Positions 45,254-56,801 of a stretch of DNA of 64,000 nucleotides are shown piece after piece; the first letter of the stretch is position 1; every line of letters starts with the position of its first letter. The stretch is from Herbaspirillum frisingense (GTDB lineage Bacteria > Pseudomonadota > Gammaproteobacteria > Burkholderiales > Burkholderiaceae_D), in assembly GCA_009914615.1 (NCBI GenBank), contig WNDX01000005.1:1-64000 (forward strand), in the 5' to 3' direction. The translations under genes and the position numbers were made by a program. A model generated the notes under the pieces. It worked only from the letters and a program-made list of their open reading frames with translations, was not told where the DNA came from and made no database searches.

Positions 45254-46207
45254 TCAGGCGAAGCGGCCGCCTTCGAGCGGGAAGCCCTTGAGGAATTCAG
45301 TCGCCGGCAAACGCTTGCCGCCCGGCTTCTGCAGCTCGGTCAGCAGCAGCGCGCCTTCGCCGCAGGCCACCACGATGCCCGCCTGCGCGTCGGCCGACAG
45401 CACCTGGCCCGGTTCGCCGCGCTGGGCGACCGTTACGGGATGGGCCTGCCACAGCTTGACCACCGTCTCGCCGAAGCGGCCGGTCGCGCCGGGGAAGGGA
45501 TTGAAGGCGCGAATGCGGCGCGCCAGTTGCTCCGCGCTTTGCGTGAAATCGAGCGCGGCCTCTTCCTTGGCGATCTTGGCGGCGTAGTTGGCGCCCTCTT
45601 CCGGCTGCGGCGTGGCGGGCAGTTCGCCGCGCTCCAGCTTGGCCAGCGCATCCACGATCATCTTGCCGCCCAGTGCGGCCAGCTTGTCGTGCAGGCTGCC
45701 GGTGGTGTCGTTCTCCAGGATGGGCAAGCTTTCGATCAGCAGCATCGGGCCGGTATCCAGCCCTTCTTCCATCTGCATGATGGTGATGCCGGTCTCGGCA
45801 TCGCCGGCCTCGATGGCGCGATGGATGGGCGCGGCGCCGCGCCAGCGCGGCAACAGCGAGCCGTGGATATTGATGCAGCCATGGCGCGGGATGTCCAGCA
45901 CGCTGCGCGGCAGGATCAACCCATAAGCGGCCACCACCATCACATCGTGCGGCGTGGCTTGCAGCAATGCATGCGCTTCCTGCGCCACCTCCGGATACTT
46001 GCCGTTGAGTCGCAGCGACACCGGCTGCGCCACCGGCGTGCCGTGCTTCTGCGCGCATTGCTTGACCGGCGAGGCCTGCAGCTGCATGCCGCGGCCGGCG
46101 GGACGATCGGGCTGGGTCAGCACCAGCGTGATGTCGTGGCCGGCGGCGTACAGCGCTTCCAGCGCGACGGCGGCGAATTCCGGGGTGCCGGCAAAGATGA
46201 TCTTCAT
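45254..46207 (-). CDS. fmt: Methionyl-tRNA formyltransferase
   Basis: [57 protein letters not shown]. Confidence 0.93.
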   Translation of the reverse strand: MKIIFAGTPEFAAVALEALYAAGHDITLVLTQPDRPAGRGMQLQASPVKQCAQKHGTPVAQPVSLRLNGKYPEVAQEAHALLQATPHDVMVVAAYGLILPRSVLDIPRHGCINIHGSLLPRWRGAAPIHRAIEAGDAETGITIMQMEEGLDTGPMLLIESLPILENDTTGSLHDKLAALGGKMIVDALAKLERGELPATPQPEEGANYAAKIAKEEAALDFTQSAEQLARRIRAFNPFPGATGRFGETVVKLWQAHPVTVAQRGEPGQVLSADAQAGIVVACGEGALLLTELQKPGGKRLPATEFLKGFPLEGGRFA

Positions 46208-46254
46208 GAGGGACTCCAAACTCGGCGGCCGATGCAAGCCGGCCGCCGCAAAGG

Positions 46255-47061
46255 TTACAGGTTGCGCTTCTTGTGCGGGGCGCGCGCGAACACCATATCG
46301 TACAGCCAGTTCGGCGCCATCCTGAGCAGCTTGGCGACCACGCCCATCTGCCAGGGAATGACGCGATAGCTGACACCGGCGGCGATGCTTTGCAGGGCGC
46401 GCTCGGCGAAGCGCTCGACCGGCATCAGGAAGGGCATGCGGTAGTGATTGATCCGGGTCATCGGCGTATCGATGTAGCCCGGGGCGATGGTCACCACCTT
46501 GATGCCGGAAGTGCGCAGCTCCACCCGCAGCGATTCGCAATAGCTGATGATCGCCGCCTTGGAGGCGCTGTAAGCCTCGGCGCCCGGCAAGCCGCGAATG
46601 CCCGCCACGCTGCCGATGCCGACCAGGCGGCAACGGCGACGCTGCGGTTCGGGCAGCGCCTTCATGCGCGCCACGAAGGGCGAAAACGTAGCGAAAGCGG
46701 CGGTGACGTTGACCGCCATGATGCGCTCGAAGGCGGCCAGGTCTTCCTGGTATTCGGTCAGCGTGCCTTGCGAAATGCCGGCATTGGCGATCACCACGTC
46801 GGCGCCGCCGAATTCTTCCATGAAGGCGCCGGCCACGGCTTGCAGTGCGGCGTGGTCGGTCACGTCCAATGCGTAGATGCGATGCGCGCCGGGATTGGGC
46901 AAGGCCGCGCGCAGGCTCTCCAGCTCGGCCACGCGCCGCGCCACCAGCCCCAGCACTGCGCCCTGCTGCGCATAGGCGCGCGCCAGCGCCATGCCGATGC
47001 CGCTGGATGCACCGGTCAGAAAGACGCGCGGCCCGGTCGCGCCAGCCTGGGAATGTGCCAT
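46255..47061 (-). CDS. SDR family oxidoreductase
   Basis: [34 protein letters not shown]. Confidence 0.92.
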   Translation of the reverse strand: MAHSQAGATGPRVFLTGASSGIGMALARAYAQQGAVLGLVARRVAELESLRAALPNPGAHRIYALDVTDHAALQAVAGAFMEEFGGADVVIANAGISQGTLTEYQEDLAAFERIMAVNVTAAFATFSPFVARMKALPEPQRRRCRLVGIGSVAGIRGLPGAEAYSASKAAIISYCESLRVELRTSGIKVVTIAPGYIDTPMTRINHYRMPFLMPVERFAERALQSIAAGVSYRVIPWQMGVVAKLLRMAPNWLYDMVFARAPHKKRNL

Positions 47062-47161
47062 GCCTGCTCCTCGCTAGAAATGAAACCCCGGCTCAACGCC
47101 GGGCTGAAATGAAAACGGCCCGCGGCCTTGCGGACGCGGACCGTTTGCGGATGCTCAGCGC

Positions 47162-47866
47162 TTACTTCTTCTTGGCTGCGGCGCCGCCGGCCTTCTCGGC
47201 AGCGGCCTTGGCGACCAGGTGATCCATCACCTGCAGCGCCGCGGCTTGCTGCATCGATTCCGGCTGGTTGGCCAGCGCCACGCCGACCACGGCCGGCGAG
47301 GTCACGTAACGGCCGTCGATGGCGATCATCGGCACGCCATCCACCTTGTAGGCTTCCTGCAGCTGGGCCGCGCGGCGGGCCTTGGTCTGCACGCCGAAGG
47401 AGTTGTACAGGTCCTGGAACTTTTGCTTGTCGATACCCAGCTTCTCGATGTAAGCCAGGATGGTCTTGTCGGTGTTGACGCGCTGGCCTTCGACGTGGAT
47501 TGCATGGAAGATCTTCGGGCTCAGTTCTTCAGCCTTGCCCATGGCTTCCAGCGTGTAGTACAGCTTCTGCTGCGGCACGAAGCTGTCGCGGAAGGCCACC
47601 GGCACCTTCTTGAAGTTGATCTTGTCGCCTTGCTTCTTGACCCAGGCGGTCAGCGAGGGATCCCAGGCCGCGCAGTGCGGGCAATCGAACCAGAAGAACT
47701 CGGTAACCTCGACCTTATTGCCCGAATCGGTAGGCTGAGCCTGCTCCAGCACGCGATAGTCACTGCCCACTTGCGGATTGGCCGGCGAAGCCGATGCACT
47801 GACGCTAGCCGACAAGGCCAGCACGCCAAAGCTGACGGCTGCCAGCAGCTGTTGATAGAAACGCAT
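47162..47866 (-). CDS. dsbA: Thiol:disulfide interchange protein DsbA
   Basis: Signal peptide; EFFWFDCPHCAAWDPSL CPHC motif. Confidence 0.93.
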   Translation of the reverse strand: MRFYQQLLAAVSFGVLALSASVSASASPANPQVGSDYRVLEQAQPTDSGNKVEVTEFFWFDCPHCAAWDPSLTAWVKKQGDKINFKKVPVAFRDSFVPQQKLYYTLEAMGKAEELSPKIFHAIHVEGQRVNTDKTILAYIEKLGIDKQKFQDLYNSFGVQTKARRAAQLQEAYKVDGVPMIAIDGRYVTSPAVVGVALANQPESMQQAAALQVMDHLVAKAAAEKAGGAAAKKK

Positions 47867-47977
47867 GAAAATTACCCTCTCTGATGGATATTCGGCAAGG
47901 ACCGATGCGGTCCCCGCATCCGCCCGGTCCGCCGGCTATCCCCTGCCGTCGGGCCAAACGGTTGCTGTCATTACTGA

Positions 47978-48622
47978 TTACTTGGGAATGCGGACGATCG
48001 CCGCATCAACCCCGTTATCGGACAGTTTGCTGCGCGTCCGGTTCATCGATTCAGCCTGTTCGAAGGGACCGATGCGCACGCGGTACAGCACGCCGCTATC
48101 GGCGGTGCGTTCGGTGACCTTGGCTTCGAAGCCCAGCAACGCCAGCTTGGCGCGCGCGCTGTCGGCATCGGCCTGGTCGCGGAAGGCGCCGGTCTGCAGG
48201 AAGTAGGTCCACTTGTCATCCGCAGCGTCGCTCTTGGCCGGGGTGGACGAGGACGGCTTGGCGTCCGCCACCTTGGGCTCGGGCTTGGCCGGCGCGGCCG
48301 GTTGCGGTGCTGGCACCACCGGCGCGGCCGGCTGGGCGGCGGCGGTGTTGGGCGGCACCGGCGTCTGCGACTGCTGCTGTTCCTTGGCCGCTTCGCGCGC
48401 GATGTCGCGATTGCCGTACAGCGGACGGTTGGGATCGGCCGCCTGGGCCGGGGTCGGATCGGCGCGCTCGGGCCGCACCACCTTGTTGACGAAGGGAATC
48501 GGCGACTTGGTGATCATCAGCGCCACGCCGACGGCGATGCCCAGGCCGACGATCAAACCCAGGATCAGGCCGAGCAGCGTACCGCCGGCCTGCTTTTGAT
48601 GTTTCGCGTTCAACTGTTTCAC
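47978..48622 (-). CDS. SPOR-domain protein
   Basis: One TM, Pro/Ala linker, C-terminal YFLQTGAFRDQADADSARAKLALLGFEAKV. Confidence 0.92.
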   Translation of the reverse strand: MKQLNAKHQKQAGGTLLGLILGLIVGLGIAVGVALMITKSPIPFVNKVVRPERADPTPAQAADPNRPLYGNRDIAREAAKEQQQSQTPVPPNTAAAQPAAPVVPAPQPAAPAKPEPKVADAKPSSSTPAKSDAADDKWTYFLQTGAFRDQADADSARAKLALLGFEAKVTERTADSGVLYRVRIGPFEQAESMNRTRSKLSDNGVDAAIVRIPK

Positions 48623-48646
48623 GTTTCTCTTGTTTATCAGCTTGTT

Positions 48647-50380
48647 TTACATTCTGGCCGGCGCCGATACGCCCAGCAGGGCCAGGCCGTTGCGCAGCAC
48701 CTGGCGCGTGGCGGCCATCAGGGCCAGGCGCGCGGACCTGGTTGGGACATCGTCCACCAGCACGCGTTCCGCATTGTAGTAGCTATGCAGTTCGCCTGCC
48801 AGATCGCGCAGATAGAAGGCCACCTGGTGCGGGCCCAGCTCCTGCAGCGCATAGGCCAGCATGTCCGGATATTCGGCCAGCTTGGCCAGCAGCGCGGCTT
48901 CGCGCGGCGCGGTCAGCGGCGACAGGTCGGCCACGGACTTGAGCTCGGCCTCGTCGCCGCCCCACTTGCCCAGCACGGTGCAGATGCGCGCATGCGCGTA
49001 CTGCACGTAATAGACCGGGTTTTCGTCGGATTGCGCCAGCGCCAGATCGACGTCGAACACGAACTCGGTATCGGCCTTGCGCGAGATCAGGAAGAAGCGC
49101 ACCGCATCGCGGCCGCGGGTCAGGTCACGTTCGGCGCCATCGGCGGTCTCGCCGGCGGACCATTCGATCAGGTCGCGCAGCGTGACGTAGGAACCGGCGC
49201 GCTTGGAGATCTTCACCTCTTCGCCGTTGCGCATCACGGTCACCATCTTGTGCAGCACGTAGTCGGGATAGCCTTCGGGAATGCCCACGCCGGCCGCCTG
49301 CAGGCCGGCGCGCACGCGCGCGATGGTGCCGTGGTGGTCGCTGCCCTGGATATTGATGACCTTGCCGTAGCCGCGCTGCCATTTGTTGATGTGATAGGCG
49401 ACGTCGGGCACGAAGTAAGTGTAGGTGCCGTCGGTCTTCTTCATGACGCGATCCTTGTCGTCGCCATAGTCGGTGGTGCGCAACCACAGCGCGCCGTCCT
49501 GCTCGTAGGTCTTGCCGGCCTTGATCAGCGCCTCGACCGCGGCGGCTACCTTGCCGTCCGCATACAGCGAGGATTCCAGATAGTAGTTGTCGAACTTCAC
49601 GCCGAAGGCTTGCAGGTCGAGATCCTGCTCGTGGCGCAGATAGGCCACGGCGAAGCGGCGGATCGATTCGATGTCCTCGACATCGCCGCTGGCGGTGACC
49701 GGCGCGCCGTCGCTGGCGGAGACGGTCTTCTTGTCCAGGAAGTCGCGCGCGATGTCACCGATGTAGTCGCCGTTGTAAGCCGACTCGGGCCACTGGGCGT
49801 CGCCCGGCTTGAAGCCGCGCGCGCGCGCCTGCACCGAGGTCGCCAGCGTGGCGATCTGCACCCCGGCGTCGTTGTAGTAGAACTCGCGCAGCACGTCATA
49901 GCCCTGCACTTCCAGCAGCGACGACAGTGCATCGCCCAGCGCACCCTGGCGACCGTGACCGACGTGCAGCGGGCCGGTGGGGTTGGCGGAGACGAACTCG
50001 ACCAGCACCTTCTTGCCTTCGCCGGCGCGGCTCTTGCCGAAATCGTCGCCCTGTTCGTGGATGATCTTGACCACGGCCTGTTTGGCGGCTGCGGCCACGC
50101 GCAGGTTGATGAAGCCGGGGCCGGCGATCTCCGCCGACTCGACCAGGCCTTCGCGGGCCGGATCGGCCATCACGGCGGCGACGATGGCTTGCGCCAGCTC
50201 GCGCGGATTCTTCTTCAGCGGCTTGGCCAGCTGCATCGCCACGTTGCAGGCGATATCGCCGTGCGCGGCGTCGCGCGGACGTTCCAGCGCGATGACCGGC
50301 TGCAGGTCGGTGCCTGCCAGCAGGGGCTTCAATGCGGACGAGAACAGGTCGGAGATGCTTTGTTTCTGTTGTGCGAGCAT
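48647..50380 (-). CDS. argS: Arginyl-tRNA synthetase
   Basis: [25 protein letters not shown]; class I motifs. Confidence 0.96.
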   Translation of the reverse strand: MLAQQKQSISDLFSSALKPLLAGTDLQPVIALERPRDAAHGDIACNVAMQLAKPLKKNPRELAQAIVAAVMADPAREGLVESAEIAGPGFINLRVAAAAKQAVVKIIHEQGDDFGKSRAGEGKKVLVEFVSANPTGPLHVGHGRQGALGDALSSLLEVQGYDVLREFYYNDAGVQIATLATSVQARARGFKPGDAQWPESAYNGDYIGDIARDFLDKKTVSASDGAPVTASGDVEDIESIRRFAVAYLRHEQDLDLQAFGVKFDNYYLESSLYADGKVAAAVEALIKAGKTYEQDGALWLRTTDYGDDKDRVMKKTDGTYTYFVPDVAYHINKWQRGYGKVINIQGSDHHGTIARVRAGLQAAGVGIPEGYPDYVLHKMVTVMRNGEEVKISKRAGSYVTLRDLIEWSAGETADGAERDLTRGRDAVRFFLISRKADTEFVFDVDLALAQSDENPVYYVQYAHARICTVLGKWGGDEAELKSVADLSPLTAPREAALLAKLAEYPDMLAYALQELGPHQVAFYLRDLAGELHSYYNAERVLVDDVPTRSARLALMAATRQVLRNGLALLGVSAPARM

Positions 50381-50531
50381 GGGAATGACGGTAAAGCGGA
50401 AGCGGCCGCGGCGCCGGCCTTGCTGTGCGCCGCGCGAAGGAATCGCTTGAAATTGGTTGAGCAGCCGAGATTATACCGGCTTGCCGATCCGCTTTGCGCC
50501 CGAAGGCGGCACCCGGACCGCCTTTTTGCCT

Positions 50532-50591
50532 GCCATTTCCAGCCGTACTCCGCCATTTCCGGCCATTTCCCGACATTTCCCGCCGTGCTCA
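50532..50591. repeat. ~10-bp tandem repeat (GCCATTTCC[A/G/C]-type, ~6 units)
   Basis: gccatttcca gccgtactcc gccatttccg gccatttccc gacatttccc gccgtgctca. Confidence 0.7.
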
Positions 50592-51116
50592 GCCGGCGGC
50601 GGCCGGCGTCTCGCCGTCGCCGGCCAGCGCGCGGCGATAAAGATGCATGATTCGCAACAAACGGCCGGTAAAGATGCCGGCGAACGCGCCGTAGAGCAAG
50701 GACTGCGGCAGCGCGAACCAGGGATCGGCAGCCAACTGCGGATGCAGGGCCAGCGCCACCGCGGCCGAATACTTCACGGCAAAGATGCCCACCGTCAGCA
50801 ACAGCGGCTGCCAGCTGCCGCGCTGGGCGATGCGGTGGCGGGCGGCATCGACGCGGATGGCGGCCGTGGCCCGGCTGCGGAAGCTGAAGAAACCCGCGAC
50901 CAGTAGCGCCGCCGCACCCAGCACGGCATTCAGCGGATGCGCGCCGAAGCTCAGTAGCAAGCCCGACACCGACAGGGCGAACATCACCAGCGGCACCGCC
51001 AGCGCTTTCAGCAACGGAGTCTCGCGGTCGCGGCCGGCCTGCCAGCCGCGATACAGCAGAAAGGCCAGCAGCGGCCAGACCCACAAAGGCGTGTGCGAAA
51101 CGATGGCGGCGATCAT
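50589..51116 (-). CDS. DUF6622-like integral membrane protein
   Basis: Hydrophobic multi-TM ORF MIAAIVSHTPLWVWPLLAFLLYRGWQ. Confidence 0.75.
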   Translation of the reverse strand: MIAAIVSHTPLWVWPLLAFLLYRGWQAGRDRETPLLKALAVPLVMFALSVSGLLLSFGAHPLNAVLGAAALLVAGFFSFRSRATAAIRVDAARHRIAQRGSWQPLLLTVGIFAVKYSAAVALALHPQLAADPWFALPQSLLYGAFAGIFTGRLLRIMHLYRRALAGDGETPAAAG

Positions 51117-51252
51117 GGGATGCTCCTGTGCAATGGATGAGAACAGGCGCCAGCTTAGGATGGGCCGCTCATGCGGCCCAGGGCTTTGCGACGAAATGCG
51201 GAAATCCGGGCGGCAGCGACACCCGGATGGCGCAAAGCGCACCGCGACGACC

Positions 51253-53406
51253 TCAGATATCGACCGGATCGACTTCCAGCGACCAGCGCGCGCGTGTCTT
51301 CACCTGCCGCAGGAGCGCCAGCCATTCCTTGAGGAAAGCCTGCAACGCCGGGCGCGATGGGCATTCGACCAGCAACTGCGCGCGCTCGACATTGGCCACC
51401 CGCATCAGGGTCATGGGAATGGGTTCGTTGATGGTAATGGCGGGGTTGTCGAGGATCGCCGCCGCCTCCTTCAGGAAGGCCATGGCCAGTTCCAGCTGGC
51501 GCGCCTCCGCGCGCAGCAGGGCCTGATACATGAAAGGCGGGAAGTAAGCTTGGCGGCGCTCGTCCAGCAGCGTGCCGGCGAAGCCGTCGTAGTCGTGGCG
51601 GATCACGGCCTGGTACAGCGGATGATGCGGATAGCGCGTCTGGATCAGCACCTCCCCGGAACTGCCGTCGGCCGACAGCCCGGCCCGCCCGGCCCGGCCC
51701 GCCACCTGCATCAGTTGCGCGAACAGCCGCTCGCTGGCGCGGTAGTCGTGCGAGAACAGCGCGGTGTCGGGGTTCATCACGCCCACCAGCGTCAGCTTTT
51801 TGAAGTCATGCCCCTTGGCCACCATCTGGGTGCCGATCAGGATATCCACCTCGCCCCGGTGCACGCTGTCGAAGGCGCTCTGCGCCGAACCCTTGAGGCG
51901 GGTGGAATCGGCGTCGATGCGCAACACGCGCGCCTCGGGGAAGATCGCATGCAAGCCCTCCTCCACGCGCTGGGTGCCGCGCCCCAGGGGCTGCAAGTCC
52001 ACGTTGCCGCAGGTCGGGCAGGACTTGGGGATAGCCAGTTCCAGGCTGCAGTGGTGGCAGCGCAGACGGCGCTCCGGACGGTGCACCACCATGAAGGCGT
52101 CGCAGCGCATGCAGTTGCTGATCCAGCCGCAGGCGTCGCACGCCAGCACCGGCGCATAGCCGCGGCGGTTAAGGAAGAGCAGCGACTGCTCGCCATGTTC
52201 CAGGCGCTTGCGCACGGCGGCGATGAGCGTGGAGGTCAGGCCGTCGGCGGGCTTGTCTCGCTCCATGTCGATCACCTTGACCTTGGGCAGCACCGCCTGC
52301 TGCGCCGCGCGCTGGCGCAGTTCCAGGCGGCGGTAGCGGCCGGCCTGGGCGTGGTGCCAGGTTTCCAGCGACGGCGTGGCCGAGCCAAGCACCACCGGGA
52401 TGCCGAGCTGGCGGGCGCGCCAGACGGCCAGGTCGCGCGCCGAATAGCGCAGGCCTTCTTGCTGCTTGTAGGAAGGATCGTGCTCTTCGTCGATGACGAT
52501 GAGCTTGAGCGCCGGCAGCGAGGACAGGATCGCCAGCCGCGTGCCCAGCACGATGTGGGCCTGGCCCAGATGCGCGGCCAGCCAGTTGCGGGCGCGCTCG
52601 CCTTCGGCCAGGCCGCTGTGCAGCGCCACCACATTCAGGTGCGGGAAACGCGCGCGGATATTGCCTTCCAGCTGCGGCGTCAGGTTGATTTCGGGGACCA
52701 GCACCAGGATCTGCGCGGGCGCCGGCTGGTCCGCCTGCCACGGCCGGCCGTCAGCGGCCAGCGCATCGGCTTCGCGGCGCAGGATGGCGGCTGCGGCTTG
52801 CAGATACACCTCGGTCTTGCCGCTGCCGGTCACGCCGTACAGCAGCAGCGGCGCGAAACCCCGGGCCTGGGCGATGGCATCGGCAGCCTCTTGCTGGGCC
52901 ACGTTCAGCGGCGGTGCGACGCCGAATTGCATGGGATCGGGCGCGGCCTGCGCTTCAGATTGCGGCGACTCTGGCGACGCGACGTCGGCGGCCTTGGATT
53001 TGGCCTTGCGCTTCCTGGGCGCGGGCGTCTTGTCCAGCGCCTTGAGCGCCTTGTCCAACGCCACCGTGGTCAGCGCGCGCAGGTTCTTGGGCAGGCCGGG
53101 CAACATCACCTCGCCCAGCGGACGCTGATAGTAGTCGGCGGCGAAACCGCACAGCGCCAACCAATGCGCGGACAGCGGCGGCAGCTGGCTGCGCACGGCG
53201 ATCACGTCCTTGATCTTGTCGGCGCCGAGCTCGCTCTGCCCGGCATGGCCGACCACCACGCCGACGACCTCGCGCCGGCCGAACGGCACCACCACCAATT
53301 GGCCGATGGCGGGAATCGCCTCGCTCGGCGCCTGCGGCCGCCAACAATAGTCGAAGACGGTATGCAAGGGGGTATCGAGGGCGACCTGGAGGATACTTTG
53401 TTCCAC
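51253..53406 (-). CDS. priA: Primosomal protein N' (PriA helicase)
   Basis: LLYGVTGSGKTEVYLQ; IDEEHDPSYKQQEG; zinc cysteines CDACGWISNCMRCD..CHHC..CPTCG. Confidence 0.96.
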   Translation of the reverse strand: MEQSILQVALDTPLHTVFDYCWRPQAPSEAIPAIGQLVVVPFGRREVVGVVVGHAGQSELGADKIKDVIAVRSQLPPLSAHWLALCGFAADYYQRPLGEVMLPGLPKNLRALTTVALDKALKALDKTPAPRKRKAKSKAADVASPESPQSEAQAAPDPMQFGVAPPLNVAQQEAADAIAQARGFAPLLLYGVTGSGKTEVYLQAAAAILRREADALAADGRPWQADQPAPAQILVLVPEINLTPQLEGNIRARFPHLNVVALHSGLAEGERARNWLAAHLGQAHIVLGTRLAILSSLPALKLIVIDEEHDPSYKQQEGLRYSARDLAVWRARQLGIPVVLGSATPSLETWHHAQAGRYRRLELRQRAAQQAVLPKVKVIDMERDKPADGLTSTLIAAVRKRLEHGEQSLLFLNRRGYAPVLACDACGWISNCMRCDAFMVVHRPERRLRCHHCSLELAIPKSCPTCGNVDLQPLGRGTQRVEEGLHAIFPEARVLRIDADSTRLKGSAQSAFDSVHRGEVDILIGTQMVAKGHDFKKLTLVGVMNPDTALFSHDYRASERLFAQLMQVAGRAGRAGLSADGSSGEVLIQTRYPHHPLYQAVIRHDYDGFAGTLLDERRQAYFPPFMYQALLRAEARQLELAMAFLKEAAAILDNPAITINEPIPMTLMRVANVERAQLLVECPSRPALQAFLKEWLALLRQVKTRARWSLEVDPVDI

Positions 53407-53439
53407 GAACTTAATGTAAATCCTGAAAAACCGGCCTAA

Positions 53440-54050
53440 CTCACGGTTTAGACGCTATTTTTTGACCTATCCACAAATACTGTGGATAACTTTGGGGACA
53501 AGTGCCTATTGACAGGTTCACCGCCAGACTGGGGGCGGCTTTCGACAAGATGCCCAAATCAAAAGCAAAAAAATATCCCAATAAAATCAGTCACTTATAT
53601 TTCCATCGCCGGATTGGAAAAATATTTTCTCAAAAAATTTCGGGAGCCATCCGCCGCCCCTTCCATGTGCATAAGTCCCACCGGAGAGATGAGGCTATGG
53701 ACATTTGTCAAGCGTTCTCCGACCAAACTGTGAAGGTTTTTTCCGGCGAACGGCGTCGCTCGCTGTCCTACATATTTAAAGTAAAACTTCAAAATCACCC
53801 GTAAACGACGGTTTACTAAGTGTTTTTGTGATTTATTCACACAACTTGTGGATAACTTTGTTGACAAGTGCCTCTTGACAGCCCCGCAGCCCGCCAAGGG
53901 GGTGGTTTACAAGGATTTGCCCAAAAGCGTGGCAAAAAATTATCCCAATAAAATCAATCACTTACAAATATGCCGCTGCCAACCGAATCCGCATGTCGAT
54001 ATTAGCGATTCTCAATAAGAAGCAAGCGGGAAATGTGCATAAGTCGAGCT
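53440..54050. repeat. Imperfect tandem duplication with DnaA boxes and AT-rich tracts (candidate oriC or DnaA-binding locus)
   Basis: DnaA-like boxes 53467-53475 (CTATCCACA), 53481-53489 (TGTGGATAA), 53666-53674 (TGTGCATAA); second copy 53833-53841 (TTATTCACA), 53847-53855 (TGTGGATAA), 54034-54042 (TGTGCATAA). Last two box pairs offset by 366-368 bp. Confidence 0.75.
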
Positions 54051-54110
54051 GCAACTTGCCAAAAGAATCATTTTCTGCTTCACCGCGCTTCACGCAGCGG
54101 CATGGACGAC

Positions 54111-55190
54111 TCAGGCGCGCATCGAACGGCTGAAGTCGTGCACCGCCTGCGCGAGCGTGGACACCGCTTCCGGCGGGGTATGCTGGGAAATGCCGTGGCC
54201 GAGGTTGAAGACATGGCCACTGCCCGCGCCCGGCTTGCCAAAGGATTCCAGCAACTTGCGCACTTCGGCGCGGATAGCCTCGTCGCCGGCAAACAGCACA
54301 TTGGGATCGAGATTGCCTTGCAGCGCGACCTTGTCGCCCACGCGGCGGCGCGCTTCGCCCAGATTCACGGTCCAGTCCAGGCCAACGGCGTCGGCGCCGA
54401 TGGCGGCAATCTGCTCCAGCCACAGGCCGCCGCCCTTGGTGAACACGATCACCGGAATGCGCTCGCCGTTCTGCTCGCGCTTCAGCTGGCTGACCACCTG
54501 GGCCATGTAGGCCAGCGAGAATTGCTGGTAGATGCCATCGGCCAGCGCGCCGCCCCAGGTGTCGAATATCATCACGGCCTGCGCGCCGGCGGCGATCTGC
54601 GCATTCAGATACGCGGCCACGGCGTCGGCATTGGTCTTGAGGATGTGGTGCATCAGATCAGGGCGGCCGTACAGCATGCTCTTGACCAGACGGAAGTCGT
54701 CCGAGCCGCCGCCCTCCACCATGTAGCACGCCAGCGTCCACGGGCTGCCCGAGAAACCGATCAGGGGCACGCGGCCGTCCAGCTCGCGGCGGATCTGGGT
54801 GACGGCGTCGAACACGTAGTTGAGCTTGGCCAGATCCGGCGCCCGCAGGGCCCTGACGGCGGCCTCGTCACGCAGCGGACGTTCAAACTTGGGACCTTCG
54901 CCCTCGGCGAAATACAAGCCCAGCCCCATGGCATCGGGCACGGTCAAGATGTCGGAGAACAGGATGGCGGCGTCCAGCGGATAACGCTCCAGCGGCTGCA
55001 GCGTGACTTCGGTGGCATAGTCGGGATTGGTCGCCAGACCCATGAAGGAGCCGGCGCGGGCGCGCGTGGCGCGGTATTCCGGCAGGTAGCGGCCGGCCTG
55101 GCGCATCAGCCATAGCGGCGTGTAGTCGGTGGGTTGGCGCAGCAGGGCGCGCAGGAAGGTATCGTTTTTGAGCGGTGCGAATGGGGACAT
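54111..55190 (-). CDS. hemE: Uroporphyrinogen decarboxylase
   Basis: [39 protein letters not shown]. Confidence 0.96.
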   Translation of the reverse strand: MSPFAPLKNDTFLRALLRQPTDYTPLWLMRQAGRYLPEYRATRARAGSFMGLATNPDYATEVTLQPLERYPLDAAILFSDILTVPDAMGLGLYFAEGEGPKFERPLRDEAAVRALRAPDLAKLNYVFDAVTQIRRELDGRVPLIGFSGSPWTLACYMVEGGGSDDFRLVKSMLYGRPDLMHHILKTNADAVAAYLNAQIAAGAQAVMIFDTWGGALADGIYQQFSLAYMAQVVSQLKREQNGERIPVIVFTKGGGLWLEQIAAIGADAVGLDWTVNLGEARRRVGDKVALQGNLDPNVLFAGDEAIRAEVRKLLESFGKPGAGSGHVFNLGHGISQHTPPEAVSTLAQAVHDFSRSMRA

Positions 55191-55340
55191 GATCGGCCTT
55201 GATGCTAACTGACGGCAATCCGTCATTATCTCATCCAAAGCGCGACGCTTCTGCCTAATTGTCGCTATCGCCCTGCGCTGATATTGACGCAGATCGTGGC
55301 GGGCGCAAATCAGCAGCCGCCGCGATCCGCCCACCCGGCT

Positions 55341-56801
55341 TCAGATGCCGCCCATGCAGAGGTACTTGATCACCAGATAATCGTCCATGCCGTAATGCGA
55401 ACCTTCGCGCCCCAGCCCCGATTGCTTGACGCCGCCGAACGGCGCCACTTCGTTGGAGATCAACCCCGTGTTGATGCCCACCATGCCGGATTCCAGCCCC
55501 TCGGCCACGCGCCAGATGCGGCCGATGTCGCGCGAATAGAAATAGCTGGCCAGGCCGAATTCAGTATCGTTGGCCAGGGCCACCGCTTCCTCGTCGTTCT
55601 TGAAGCGGAACAGCGGCGCCATCGGACCGAAGGTCTCTTCGCGCGCCACGCGCATGTCCTGCGTCACATCCGCCAGGATGGTCGGCTCGAAAAAACTGCC
55701 GCCCAGGGCGTGGCGCTTGCCGCCCAGCAGCACGCGCGCGCCCTTGCCGGTAGCGTCGGCGATGTGTTCCTCGACCTTCTTCACGGCGTCCTCGTTGATC
55801 AGCGGCCCTTGCGTGACGCCGTTCTCGACGCCATTGCCGACCTTGAGCTTCTTGACGGCCTCGATCAGCCTGGCGGCGAAGGCGTCATACACGCCGTCCT
55901 GCACATAAATGCGATTGGCGCAGACGCAGGTCTGGCCGGCATTGCGATACTTGGAGGCAATCGCGCCCTCGACTGCGGCATCGAGATCGGCGTCGTCGAA
56001 GACGATGAACGGCGCATTGCCGCCCAGCTCCAGCGACAGTTTCTTGATGGTGGGCGCGGATTGCTCCATCAGCTTGCGCCCGATGTCGGTGGAGCCGGTG
56101 AAGGAAAGCTTGCGCACCAGCGGATTGGCCGCCATCTCGCCGCCGATCGCGCCGGACGAGCCGGTCACCACGCTGAACACGCCCTTGGGTACCCCCGCGC
56201 GCTCGGCCAGCACGGCCAGGGCCAGCGCCGAGAACGGCGTGGCGCCGGCTGGCTTCAACACCATCGGACAACCCGCCGCCAAGGCCGGACCGACCTTGCG
56301 CGTGATCATCGCCGCCGGGAAATTCCACGGCGTGATCGCCGCGCACACGCCGATCGGTTCCTTGGTGACAAGGATGCGATTGCCCGCCAGCGGCGACGGA
56401 ATCACGTCGCCATAAGCACGCTTGGCTTCCTCGCCGAACCACTCGATGAAGGACGCGGCATAGCCGATCTCGCCCTTGGATTCGGCTAGCGGCTTGCCTT
56501 GCTCGGTGGTCATGATCAACGCCAGGTCGTCGGCATTGGCCAGCATCAGCTCGCTCCACTTGCGCAGGATCTTGCCGCGCTCGGCGGCCGTCCTGGCGCG
56601 CCATTCCTTCCAGGCCGCGTTCGCGGCTTCGATGGCGCGACGCGTCTCGGCCGCGCCCATCTTCGGAATCGTGCCTATCGTCTCGCCGTTGGCGGGGTTC
56701 TGCACGGCGGTGGTCTCGCCGCCGTCGGCATCCACCCATTTGCCATCCACATAGGCTTGCTGGCGCAGCAGCGCCGGATCGTTCAGCTTGAGCATTCGCA
56801 T
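55341..56801 (-). CDS. gabD: Succinate-semialdehyde dehydrogenase
   Basis: LSLELGGNAPFIVFDDADLD; NAGQTCVCANRIYVQ. Confidence 0.92.
   Translation of the reverse strand: MRMLKLNDPALLRQQAYVDGKWVDADGGETTAVQNPANGETIGTIPKMGAAETRRAIEAANAAWKEWRARTAAERGKILRKWSELMLANADDLALIMTTEQGKPLAESKGEIGYAASFIEWFGEEAKRAYGDVIPSPLAGNRILVTKEPIGVCAAITPWNFPAAMITRKVGPALAAGCPMVLKPAGATPFSALALAVLAERAGVPKGVFSVVTGSSGAIGGEMAANPLVRKLSFTGSTDIGRKLMEQSAPTIKKLSLELGGNAPFIVFDDADLDAAVEGAIASKYRNAGQTCVCANRIYVQDGVYDAFAARLIEAVKKLKVGNGVENGVTQGPLINEDAVKKVEEHIADATGKGARVLLGGKRHALGGSFFEPTILADVTQDMRVAREETFGPMAPLFRFKNDEEAVALANDTEFGLASYFYSRDIGRIWRVAEGLESGMVGINTGLISNEVAPFGGVKQSGLGREGSHYGMDDYLVIKYLCMGGI

Noticed and set aside
53482-53897. Small ORFs in the priA-hemE gap (83, 100 and 100 aa)
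   Set aside because: No RBS or codon-usage support; the region is AT-rich with DnaA boxes and duplicates as DNA rather than as reading frames.
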